A program made the position numbers and the translations under genes. A DNA stretch of 64,000 bases from Bradyrhizobium sp. NFR13 (GTDB taxonomy: Bacteria > Pseudomonadota > Alphaproteobacteria > Rhizobiales > Xanthobacteraceae), in the NCBI RefSeq assembly GCF_900114605.1, contig NZ_FOTP01000010.1:62001-126000 (forward strand). Reading direction: 5' to 3'. The notes beneath the pieces were generated by a model. That model saw only the letters and a program-made list of their open reading frames with translations. It made no database searches and was not told where the DNA came from. Shown piece by piece: positions 45,277 to 53,359 of this stretch (positions within the stretch are counted from its first letter, which is position 1; every line of letters begins with the position of its first letter).

Positions 45277-45975
45277 TTAATCGACGCGGTAAGTGCGGCC
45301 GCCGTCACCGATCCGGAAATCGGCTAACACGGTCTCGCCGGCAATCGCCGTCTGACCCACGGCTACCAGCGCCTTGCTTCCTTCCGGCAGGTAGATATCC
45401 AGCCGGGAGCCGAAACGGATCAGGCCGAAGCGCTCGCCGGCGCTCAGGGTCTGGCCCTCGCGCACGAAGGACACGATCCGGCGCGCCACAAGCCCGGCGA
45501 TCTGCACCACGCCGATCCGGCCGCCGGGGGTCGAAATCACCAGCGAATTACGCTCGTTGTCCTCGCTGGCCTTGTCCAGTTCGGCATTGATGAACTTGCC
45601 CGGCCGATAGGCGATGCGCTCGATTCGGCCCGCCACCGGGCTGCGGTTCACATGGACGTTGAAGACGCTCATGAACACCGAAATACGCAGCAACGGCTGG
45701 TCGCCGAGGCCAAGTTCAGCCGGCGGCAGCACCGGCTGCACCATCGATACTTTCCCGTCGGCGGGCGACACCACGACACCCTCGCGGGTCGGGGTCACGC
45801 GCACCGGATCGCGAAAGAACAGCGCGCACCAGACGGTCAGGACCGTGCCGATCCAGCCCAGCGGCGTCCAAATCCAGAACAGCACCAGGCTCGCCAGCGC
45901 AAAGGCGCCAATGAACGGATAGCCTTCCTTGTGGATCGGCGGGATCTGGCCACGGATAGAATTTGCGATGGACAT
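45277..45975 (-). CDS. psd: Phosphatidylserine decarboxylase
   Basis: A 232-residue short-form proenzyme that decarboxylates phosphatidylserine to phosphatidylethanolamine. Autocatalytic cleavage should occur at Gly189-Ser190 in LIRFGSRLD, producing the pyruvoyl group on the small alpha chain. Other landmarks are FFRDPVR near residue 54, PADGKV and [13 protein letters not shown]. Two hydrophobic segments anchor the N-terminal region. It is transcribed toward pssA and follows the ABC exporter gene by about 50 bases. Confidence 0.95.
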   Translation of the reverse strand: MSIANSIRGQIPPIHKEGYPFIGAFALASLVLFWIWTPLGWIGTVLTVWCALFFRDPVRVTPTREGVVVSPADGKVSMVQPVLPPAELGLGDQPLLRISVFMSVFNVHVNRSPVAGRIERIAYRPGKFINAELDKASEDNERNSLVISTPGGRIGVVQIAGLVARRIVSFVREGQTLSAGERFGLIRFGSRLDIYLPEGSKALVAVGQTAIAGETVLADFRIGDGGRTYRVD

Positions 45976-46025
45976 GGGTGCTTAAAACCTGGGTTCGGGC
46001 AGAATCTGGCCCTGCTTAGCAGAGA

Positions 46026-47981
46026 TTATTCCGCCGCGTCAGGCGTCATCAGCCGGTCGTCATCGACCGGCGGTGGGGTGCGATTGGGGGCGACGGCATC
46101 GTCATCTATCTGGGCAAGCCGTTCACGGGCTTCCTGGGCCTCGCGCTGCCGGTTCCACATGCTGGCATAGAGACCGCCGGCGGCCAGCAACTGGCCATGG
46201 GTGCCGCGCTCGGCGATCCGGCTCTGGTCGAGCACGATGATCTCGTCGGCGCCGACGATGGTCGACAGCCGATGCGCGATCACCAGCGAGGTGCGGCCCT
46301 GCGAGACCTTCTCCAGCGCGTCCTGGATCTCCTGCTCGGTATGACTGTCGAGCGCCGACGTCGCTTCATCGAGCAGCAGGATCGGCGGCGCCTTCAGCAC
46401 GGTCCGCGCAATGGCCACGCGTTGCTTCTCGCCGCCGGAGAGTTTCAGGCCGCGCTCGCCTACTTCGGTCTCGTAACCCTTTGGCGACATCCGGATGAAC
46501 GGGTCGATCTGCGCCATGCGGGCAGCTTCCTCGACCTCTTCATCCGTCGCGTCCCAGCGGCCATAGCGGATGTTGTAGCGGATGGTGTCGTTGAACAGCA
46601 CGGTGTCCTGCGGGACCATACCGATGGACCGGCGCAACGAGGCCTGCGTGACCTCGCGGATGTTCTGGCCATCGATGGAGATCGTGCCGCCCGACACATC
46701 ATACAGCCGGAACAGCAGTCGCGAGATCGTCGACTTGCCGGCGCCCGACGGGCCGACGATGGCGACGGTCTTGCCGGCCGGCACCTCGAAGGAGAGCCCC
46801 TTCAGGATCGGCCGCTCCGGGTCATAGGCGAAACGCACATCGTCGAAGCGCACCGCGCCCGATGTCACCAGCAGCGGCTTGGCTCCTGGAATATCCTTTA
46901 CTTCCGGATTGCGGTTCAGGACGCCGAACATCTTCTCGATATCGATGATCGCCTGCTTGATCTCGCGATAGACCATGCCCATGAAATTCAGCGGCTGGTA
47001 GAGCTGGATCATCATGGCGTTGATCATGACGAAATCGCCCACCGTGTGGGTGCCGTTGCGCACGCCGACCGCGCACATCAGCATCGTCGATGTCAGACCG
47101 AGCGTGAAGATGATCGCCTGCCCGGTATTGAGCACAGCGAGCGACGTATAGGTCTTGACGCTGGCGCGTTCGAAACGCTCGACAGTCCTGTCATAGCGCT
47201 CAGCTTCGCGCGTTTCGGCGCTGAAATATTTGACCGTCTCATAGTTCAGCAGCGAGTCGATTGCCTTGGTATTCGCCTCGGTATCGGACTCGTTCATGTT
47301 GCGGCGGATGGCGATGCGCCACTCTGTCGCCAGATACGTATAGTACATGTAGACGACCACAGTGATCGCCACGACCATCACATAGCGCCAGTCGAACTGC
47401 CAGAGCAGCACGCCCATCACCAGCAACAGTTCGATGATGGTCGGCACCAGTTGCAGGATGACCATCCGAACAATGACTTCGATGCCTGCGCGGCCGCGTT
47501 CGAGCACGCGCGTCAGGCCGCCGGTCTTGCGCTCCAGATGAAAACGCAGCGACAGCTCGTGCATATGGACGAAAGTAAGATAGGCCAGCTTGCGCACCGC
47601 ATGCATGGCCACTTTGGCAAAGATGCCGTCGCGCCATTGCGTGAAGATCGCCATCAACACGCGGATCGCGCCGTAGCTGACGGTCATGGCGACCGGCGAT
47701 GCGATCAGCCACAGCGTCCAGTTTGAGGACTGGACGGGAGCCGTATCGGCGCCGGTGAGCGCGTCGATTGCCCATTTGAATGTGAACGGCACCGTCAGCG
47801 TAGCCGCCTTGGCAACCAGCAGCAGCAGCATCGACCAGACGACACGCATCTTCAGGTCGTCGCGATCGCTTGGCCAGATATAGGGCCACAGATGCGCAAG
47901 TGTCCCGAACAGCGTGCCGCGTTCGATTGGGGCCGGATTGCGAGTTGTCTCGTCGTTCAGCGCGGGATCGTAATCAGACAT
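46026..47981 (-). CDS. ABC exporter of the Atm1/HMT1 type (fused permease-ATPase)
   Basis: A 651-residue half-transporter. A six-helix permease domain (about residues 40-350) precedes an ATPase domain with Walker A GPSGAGKST, signature LSGGEKQRVAIAR and Walker B LLDEATSALD. The permease segment TNTKAIDSLLNYETVKYF (written here as EANTKAIDSLLNYETVKYF) is the Atm1/ABCB7 hallmark. Such exporters move glutathione-containing or metal-related compounds from the cytoplasm and support iron-sulfur metabolism or metal tolerance. It probably works as a homodimer. It is divergent from the LOG gene. Confidence 0.92.
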   Translation of the reverse strand: MSDYDPALNDETTRNPAPIERGTLFGTLAHLWPYIWPSDRDDLKMRVVWSMLLLLVAKAATLTVPFTFKWAIDALTGADTAPVQSSNWTLWLIASPVAMTVSYGAIRVLMAIFTQWRDGIFAKVAMHAVRKLAYLTFVHMHELSLRFHLERKTGGLTRVLERGRAGIEVIVRMVILQLVPTIIELLLVMGVLLWQFDWRYVMVVAITVVVYMYYTYLATEWRIAIRRNMNESDTEANTKAIDSLLNYETVKYFSAETREAERYDRTVERFERASVKTYTSLAVLNTGQAIIFTLGLTSTMLMCAVGVRNGTHTVGDFVMINAMMIQLYQPLNFMGMVYREIKQAIIDIEKMFGVLNRNPEVKDIPGAKPLLVTSGAVRFDDVRFAYDPERPILKGLSFEVPAGKTVAIVGPSGAGKSTISRLLFRLYDVSGGTISIDGQNIREVTQASLRRSIGMVPQDTVLFNDTIRYNIRYGRWDATDEEVEEAARMAQIDPFIRMSPKGYETEVGERGLKLSGGEKQRVAIARTVLKAPPILLLDEATSALDSHTEQEIQDALEKVSQGRTSLVIAHRLSTIVGADEIIVLDQSRIAERGTHGQLLAAGGLYASMWNRQREAQEARERLAQIDDDAVAPNRTPPPVDDDRLMTPDAAE

Positions 47982-48181
47982 GCACGGCGCCTGGAAGGAA
48001 CGAAACGGCGGCCCAGGGCCGCCCTAAAACGAGGGTCAATTTCATTAGAATGCATATAGGCGTTTTGCCGGAACGTCGCACCCTAGCGGAGCATTCTTTT
48101 CCCTGTGGAGAGGTGTCCCGGGCAGGAATTTCCCGTATCGCGTTCATTCCGTGTCTTGACGGTGTTATCCCGCAGTGCCAC

Positions 48182-48796
48182 ATGGATTTGATGAGCACAA
48201 TTAAAACGATCTGCGTCTATTGCGGCTCCGGCCCCGGTACCAATCCCAGTTTCGTCGAATCAGCCGTCACACTCGGCAAGATCATGGCCGAGCAAGGTAT
48301 CGGCCTGGTCTATGGCGGCGGCTCCATCGGCCTGATGGGCGCGGTAGCCAAGTCCGTGCTGGACAATGGCGGACGAGTCACCGGCATCATTCCGGAATTC
48401 CTGACCAAGCGCGAAAACGCACTGACCGCTGCCCAGGAACTGATCGTCACCCATGACATGCATGAGCGTAAACGGCTGATGTTCGAGCGGTCGGACGCCT
48501 TCGTCGCCCTGCCCGGCGGCATCGGCACGTTGGAAGAGCTGGTCGAACAGCTCACCTGGCAGCAGCTCGGCCGGCACTCGAAGCCGATCCTGATGGCCAA
48601 TATCGATAACTTCTGGGAGCCGCTGCTCGAGCTACTCAAACACATGCGCTCGACCGCCTTCATCCGGCCGACACTGCCGCTGGACGTGCTGACGGCCGAC
48701 CGTGCCGAAGACATCCTGCCCCGGCTCCGCACCGCCGCAGCGCTGGCCTCCGACGAAGCCAAGAAGCTGGCTCCGGACGTCGCAACGCGGCTCTGA
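48182..48796 (+). CDS. LOG-family cytokinin riboside 5'-monophosphate phosphoribohydrolase
   Basis: A 204-residue Rossmann-like protein of the LOG family (TIGR00730 type). Both signature motifs are present: YGGGSIGLMGAVA and PGGIGTLEELVEQLTW, with the catalytic Arg and Glu. LOG enzymes release free cytokinin bases from nucleotides, and many bacterial forms act on AMP or other nucleotides. The ATG at 48191 is an equally possible start. The gene is monocistronic and divergent from the Atm1-type exporter. Confidence 0.9.
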   Translation: MDLMSTIKTICVYCGSGPGTNPSFVESAVTLGKIMAEQGIGLVYGGGSIGLMGAVAKSVLDNGGRVTGIIPEFLTKRENALTAAQELIVTHDMHERKRLMFERSDAFVALPGGIGTLEELVEQLTWQQLGRHSKPILMANIDNFWEPLLELLKHMRSTAFIRPTLPLDVLTADRAEDILPRLRTAAALASDEAKKLAPDVATRL

Positions 48797-48802
48797 GGCC
48801 TT

Positions 48803-49195
48803 CTACGACGTGGTGACGTCGTCCTTCGGGAACGTCACCACTTCGATTCGGTTGCCATCGGCATCGGCGATGAAAGTCGCGTAGTAACGCACGCGATCGT
48901 GCGGCCGCAGCGAGGGCGCGCTTTCCGACACGCCGCCAGCGGCCATGGCTGCCGCATAAAATGCATCCACTTCATCCGTCGTCCTCGCGCGCAGGCAAAG
49001 ATGCACGCCGCTATCAAGCGGTAGCGGCGCCATGCCTGCACGCAGATTAATCCAGACTTCCGGATAGGTCTTGCCGAACCCAACCATTGCCGGCCGTGTT
49101 ACCAGCCGGGTCATGCCAAGCGGCGCGAAACTACGCTCGTAGAAGGGCACGGCACGTTCGAGATTGCTGACCGCGATGGAGATGTGATCGATCAT
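48803..49195 (-). CDS. VOC-family (glyoxalase/dioxygenase-like) protein
   Basis: A 130-residue single VOC domain starting MIDHISIAVSNLERAVPFY, with C-terminal FIADADGNRIEVV giving one of the usual metal-ligand glutamates. The His5 of IDHISI and Glu of NRIEV fit metal binding. The start is fixed by GGGGAGGAAG upstream. Substrate is unknown; antibiotic-binding, glyoxalase and dioxygenase relatives share the fold. It is convergent with the LOG gene, 6 bases apart. Confidence 0.82.
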   Translation of the reverse strand: MIDHISIAVSNLERAVPFYERSFAPLGMTRLVTRPAMVGFGKTYPEVWINLRAGMAPLPLDSGVHLCLRARTTDEVDAFYAAAMAAGGVSESAPSLRPHDRVRYYATFIADADGNRIEVVTFPKDDVTTS

Positions 49196-49226
49196 CGGTC
49201 TTCCTCCCCTGCCTTCTTCATTCGAT

Positions 49227-49730
49227 TTAGGACGCCCCGGATTCGCCCAGCGTCTTCTGCATCGTGGTGTTGGCAAGCCACTCGTCATTGACAGGCACGC
49301 TGTTGCGTTGTGTCGGGATATATCCGCGTTTCTTGAAGAACGGCTCAGCGGTGTCGCTGGCATCCACGGTCAGCAGCTTGGCGCCGCGTGCACCTGCCAG
49401 CCTCTCGATCGCGTCGATCAGCAGCGATGCCACACCCCGCAGGGCGGCATTCGGATGCACGTAAAGCAGGTCGATGTGATTGGCGCCCTTCAGCGATGCA
49501 AAGCCGACCGGCACGCCGTCCAGCGTCGCGATCAGCGTGAGTTGCGACGCCAGCCGCTTGCCGAACGCCACTTCATCGTCGACCGTTGCAGCCCAGGCTT
49601 CCTGCTGCGCTTCGCTGTAGTCGTCGCCCGTCAATTCCTCGATGCTGGCCACATAGATCGCAGCCGCAATCGCGGTGTCATCCGGCAGGAACGGCCGCAA
49701 TGCCGGTTTCGCCTCGCCCATCGCGCTCAC
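49227..49730 (-). CDS. GNAT-family N-acetyltransferase
   Basis: A 167-residue GNAT protein. The acetyl-CoA binding region reads IDLLYVHPNAALRGVASLLIDAIE, with the R/Q-x-x-G/A loop as ALRGVAS, and the C-terminal FFKKRGYIP completes the fold. The start is the GTG at 49730, which overlaps the stop of the preceding 37-codon gene in GTGA and has GGTGGA just upstream. It is the third gene of a cysS operon. Substrate is unknown; RimI-like or small-molecule acetylation are options. Confidence 0.85.
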   Translation of the reverse strand: MSAMGEAKPALRPFLPDDTAIAAAIYVASIEELTGDDYSEAQQEAWAATVDDEVAFGKRLASQLTLIATLDGVPVGFASLKGANHIDLLYVHPNAALRGVASLLIDAIERLAGARGAKLLTVDASDTAEPFFKKRGYIPTQRNSVPVNDEWLANTTMQKTLGESGAS

Positions 49731-49840
49731 CAGAAATCCACCAGCTTCAGTGCCAGCGCGATGGCGCCGACGATCAATGCCCACTTGAGGGCAATGTAAT
49801 ATTTCCAATGTTTTGGAAACGGTGTGTCGGGTCGGCTCAT
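49727..49840 (-). CDS. 37-residue single-pass membrane microprotein
   Basis: A short gene that gene finders easily miss. It encodes [15 protein letters not shown] followed by a hydrophobic helix ([18 protein letters not shown]) and ends DFW. Its ATG overlaps the cysS stop in ATGA, and its own stop overlaps the GTG of the acetyltransferase gene in GTGA, so all three are translationally coupled. The composition and the double overlap support a real gene. I do not recognise a family. Confidence 0.75.
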   Translation of the reverse strand: MSRPDTPFPKHWKYYIALKWALIVGAIALALKLVDFW

Positions 49841-51243
49841 CGCGCGATCTCCCAGGTGGTGCCTTCCTTCGAGTCCTTGATGATGACGCCCATGGCGGCA
49901 AGTTCATCGCGGATACGATCGGACTCCTTGAAGTCCTTGCGCGCCCGCGCGGCTGTACGATCCGCAATCAAACCATCGACCTTTGCTGCGTCGATCCCGC
50001 TGGCCTGTTGTTTGCGCCCATTCCACGCAGCAGCCGTTTCCGACAGGAAACCGAGCGCACGCAACGACGCTGCAAATTGGCGGCGATCGCCGTCATTGCC
50101 TGCTGCTGCACTGTTACGAAGACCGTGCAACGCCGCAACAGCCAGCGACGTGTTCAGATCGTCGAACATCGGCTCCATCACCTTGTCGGAGACGTCGCCA
50201 CCTGTTGCATCCGCTGCGACCCAATACCAGTCATCGAGCGTCTTGGCGCTTTCTTCCAAACCTTTCACGGTCCAGTCGATCGGCGAACGATAGTGTGTCT
50301 TCAACATGTTCAGGCGTAGCACTTCGCCCGGCCAATCGTTCAGCAGTTCACGGATGGTGAAGAAGTTGCCGAGGCTCTTCGACATCTTCTCGCCTTCGAC
50401 CTGCAGGAAACCGTTATGCATCCAGTAATTCGCCATCGCATGGGTGCCATGGGCGCAGCGCGACTGGGCGATCTCGTTTTCATGATGCGGGAAGATCAGG
50501 TCGAGACCGCCGCCATGAATGTCGAAGATCGTGCCGAGATACGCCTCCGCCATTGCCGAGCACTCGATGTGCCAGCCCGGACGGCCCCTGCCCCACGGGC
50601 TTTCCCAGCCGGGCTCTTCCGCGGATGACTGCTTCCACAACACGAAGTCGGTCGGATGCTTCTTGTGCGCATCGACGGCGACGCGCGCGCCGGCCTGCTG
50701 GTCTTCCAGTTTGCGGCCGGAGAGCGCGCCGTAGTCGGCCATCGACTGGGTGTCGAACAACACCTCGCCCGCAGCCTCATAGGCGTGGCCGCGCGCGATC
50801 AACTCCTTGATCAGCGTCACCATGTCGGTTTTGCCGTCGGGCCGCGGAAGCACGAAGTCCGTCGCCCGCGGCTGATGGGTCGGCGGCAGGCAGCCCAGCG
50901 CATGAACGTCAGTCTCGAACTGATTGAATGTGGTCTCGGTGACGCGGCGGATAGCCTGGTTCAGCGGCAGCCCGGGAAAATCGCGCAATGCACGATCGTT
51001 GATCTTGTCGTCGACGTCGGTGATGTTGCGGACATAGGTTACTTTGTCGACTCCGTAGACGTATCGCAGCAGCCGGTACAGCACGTCGAACACGATGACC
51101 GGGCGCGCATTGCCGATATGGGCGAAGTCGTAGACCGTCGGCCCGCAGACATACATCCGGACATTGTCGGCATCGATCGGCGTGAAGACGCGCTTCTCGC
51201 GGGTCAGAGTGTCGTAAAGGCGCAGTTCCGGCCGAAAATTCAT
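49837..51243 (-). CDS. cysS: Cysteinyl-tRNA synthetase
   Basis: A 468-residue class I aminoacyl-tRNA synthetase. The HIGH-type motif is in [16 protein letters not shown], the first zinc cysteine is in the same segment, and the KMSKS loop is [22 protein letters not shown] and [14 protein letters not shown] provide the other zinc ligands. A C-terminal anticodon-binding region follows. Its stop overlaps the start of a 37-codon membrane protein gene. Confidence 0.97.
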   Translation of the reverse strand: MNFRPELRLYDTLTREKRVFTPIDADNVRMYVCGPTVYDFAHIGNARPVIVFDVLYRLLRYVYGVDKVTYVRNITDVDDKINDRALRDFPGLPLNQAIRRVTETTFNQFETDVHALGCLPPTHQPRATDFVLPRPDGKTDMVTLIKELIARGHAYEAAGEVLFDTQSMADYGALSGRKLEDQQAGARVAVDAHKKHPTDFVLWKQSSAEEPGWESPWGRGRPGWHIECSAMAEAYLGTIFDIHGGGLDLIFPHHENEIAQSRCAHGTHAMANYWMHNGFLQVEGEKMSKSLGNFFTIRELLNDWPGEVLRLNMLKTHYRSPIDWTVKGLEESAKTLDDWYWVAADATGGDVSDKVMEPMFDDLNTSLAVAALHGLRNSAAAGNDGDRRQFAASLRALGFLSETAAAWNGRKQQASGIDAAKVDGLIADRTAARARKDFKESDRIRDELAAMGVIIKDSKEGTTWEIAR

Positions 51244-51527
51244 TGGATGTCCGTCCCTAGCGGCCGGGCGTCCAATTATCTCGTGTGAGAAAAGACGGCC
51301 TCAGCCAGCGAATCGCTAGCTCTTAATCTCGCGGCAAATGCCACAAATGGCGAGAGAACCGTTCATCGGGGCACCATGGGGCAACCCCAGGTGGCCCGTC
51401 AAGGGTGTGGAACTATGCCGTAGAGGGCTGATTTCGGCCTCAATCCATCGCTACGCCCATGGTTAATGATTATTAATCTTTGGGGCATATCGAATGAGGG
51501 CGAATTTCCTCATTCATTCGGTGAGTT

Positions 51528-51833
51528 ATGAAATCCATTTCAGTCGTTCTGACGGCGGCATTTGTTCTGGCCGCCTCCTCCGCGTTTTCCGATTCCCGCG
51601 TCTTCATCATCGCCAACCAGTCTGACGGTTACGGCATCGACCAGTGCCTCGCCCGCGGCGAGAAGTGCGGCGCGCATGCCGCCCTGTCCTATTGCAAATC
51701 GCGCGCCTTCGACCAGGCAGTCGCCTATCGCCGCGTCGATCCCGATGAAGTGACCGGCTCGGTCCCGACGTCAGGCAGCGCCTGCCATCACGGCAAATGC
51801 GATGAATTCGTCGCAATTACCTGCCAGCGCTGA
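51528..51833 (+). CDS. Small exported cysteine-rich protein
   Basis: A 101-residue protein with a clear signal peptide (residues 1-21, cleavage near SSAFS-DSRV). The mature part has six cysteines (spaced as QC, KC, YC, then AC, KC, TC), likely forming three disulfides in the periplasm. I recognise no family with confidence. It is monocistronic, downstream of a 284-base gap, and sits next to the DUF2865 gene. Confidence 0.7.
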   Translation: MKSISVVLTAAFVLAASSAFSDSRVFIIANQSDGYGIDQCLARGEKCGAHAALSYCKSRAFDQAVAYRRVDPDEVTGSVPTSGSACHHGKCDEFVAITCQR

Positions 51834-52062
51834 CATCCCCGGCTTGCGACTTTCCTGCGTCACGGTTACGGCCACAGTGAGGCCCCGGAAACGACGTGAC
51901 CCTGCCGTGAGAAGCAGCTATGGAAAGCCGCGTTCGCCGCCGCATTTTCATCGCGCGCGTCTGGCAACGTCGGCGAGAGGTTGGCGGCGGTATCGACGCG
52001 CGATACCGCACCACCCCGCTTGTTTCTGTCTCGCTCGCTTCTGACTCGCGCATTGGCCGGAT

Positions 52063-53250
52063 ATGTCTGACACTGTGACTGCTTCCCTTTCTCGCTGGGC
52101 TTTCGTTGGTGCCGCACTGGTTGGTGCGCTGTCGCTGGGCACTCCTGCATCGGCGCAGAACGGACCGCCCCCGGCCTATCCCGCGCAGCAGGTCTATCCG
52201 CCGAGCCAGGCGCAGCAGCAGGGCTCTGCAAATCCCATGTGCGGGCGCCTCGAGGCGCAGCTTTCGACCATCGATCGCGGCAACGGCCTCGATCCCGCGC
52301 GCGCCGAACAGCTTCGCCGTTATGAGGACGCCGCGTCCAAGCAGCAGAGCGAACTCGACCGCGTCTCGGCGCAGGCCAAGCGGATGGGCTGCGACAGTTC
52401 CGGCTTCTTCTCGCTGTTCAATGGCCAGTCGCAGCAATGCGGCCCGGTCAACAACCAGATCCAGCAGATGCGCGGCAATCTGGATCAAATCACCAGCAAT
52501 CTCGAACGCCTGCGCGTCGGCACGCCCGGCAGTTCCGACCGTGATACCCAGCGTCGCTCGGTGCTACTGGCCCTCGCACAGAACAATTGCGGCCCGCAAT
52601 ACGCCGCCGCTGCGCAGCGCGCCGCCCCGCAGAACTCAGGCCCCGGCGGTTTCCTGAGCAACCTGTTCGGCAACAACGAGCCAAGTCCCGGCGCGCCGCC
52701 GCTGGATGGCAATATGTCGCCCGTTCCGTCCGGCACCTATCGCACCGTCTGCGTGCGCACCTGCGATGGCTTCTATTTCCCGATCTCGTTCGCGACGATC
52801 CCGGCGCGTTTCGGCGATGACGAGCGAACCTGCAAGAATCTCTGCCCGGCCTCCGACGCCAACCTGTTCACCTATCGTAACCCCGGCGAGGACATGAACT
52901 CAGCCGTCTCGGTGTCGGGTCAGCCATATTCGTCGTCGCCGAACGCTTTCAAGTATCGCACCGAGTTCAATCCGTCGTGCTCCTGCAAGGCGCAGGGCCA
53001 GACCTGGTCCGAGGCGTTGAAGAATGTCGACGACAAATCGGCAGCGGAGAACGGCGACATCATCGTCACCGAGGAACGTGCCAAGCGGATGTCACAGCCG
53101 CAGGCCAAGGGCACACCCGCCGCATTGAAGAAGGGCGCGGCGACCGATGCGCCGGCAGCGGCAGCTCCTGCGCAACCGGCGGCGCCGTCCACACCGGGCC
53201 AGATCCGCACGGTGGGTCCGCAATTCCTGCCGAATAACGCGCCGCGGTAG
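52063..53250 (+). CDS. DUF2865-domain exported protein
   Basis: A 395-residue exported protein of the DUF2865 family, which is largely confined to Hyphomicrobiales. Residues 1-32 form a signal peptide ending PASA. A proline/glutamine-rich stretch is followed by a coiled-coil region with paired cysteines (about 55-170), and by a C-terminal cysteine-rich domain YRTVCVRTCDGFYFPISFAT with CKNLCPASDANLF. The C-terminal 60 residues are alanine- and proline-rich. Function is unknown; SPOR-like or wall-associated roles are guesses from the composition. Confidence 0.85.
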   Translation: MSDTVTASLSRWAFVGAALVGALSLGTPASAQNGPPPAYPAQQVYPPSQAQQQGSANPMCGRLEAQLSTIDRGNGLDPARAEQLRRYEDAASKQQSELDRVSAQAKRMGCDSSGFFSLFNGQSQQCGPVNNQIQQMRGNLDQITSNLERLRVGTPGSSDRDTQRRSVLLALAQNNCGPQYAAAAQRAAPQNSGPGGFLSNLFGNNEPSPGAPPLDGNMSPVPSGTYRTVCVRTCDGFYFPISFATIPARFGDDERTCKNLCPASDANLFTYRNPGEDMNSAVSVSGQPYSSSPNAFKYRTEFNPSCSCKAQGQTWSEALKNVDDKSAAENGDIIVTEERAKRMSQPQAKGTPAALKKGAATDAPAAAAPAQPAAPSTPGQIRTVGPQFLPNNAPR

Positions 53251-53318
53251 GCCCCATGACGTCGCCCGGCAAAGCAAGGCGACGAGCGCACGACCCCTGC
53301 GTCCAGCTTCGGACAACC

Positions 53319-53359
53319 TCCGAACAGTAAGCTCACGGGAAACCGTGAGGGTGTTCGGA
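53319..53359 (+). promoter_or_regulatory. Nested hairpin covering the DUF1217 ribosome-binding site
   Basis: An outer 7-bp stem TCCGAAC (53319-53325) pairs with GTTCGGA (53353-53359). It encloses a perfect inner 7-bp stem CTCACGG/CCGTGAG (53332-53338 with 53343-53349) capped by a GAAA tetraloop. The last base of the outer stem is the A of the start codon. The ribosome-binding GAGGG (53347-53351) lies in and next to the inner stem, so the structure could block translation initiation until opened. Confidence 0.6.
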
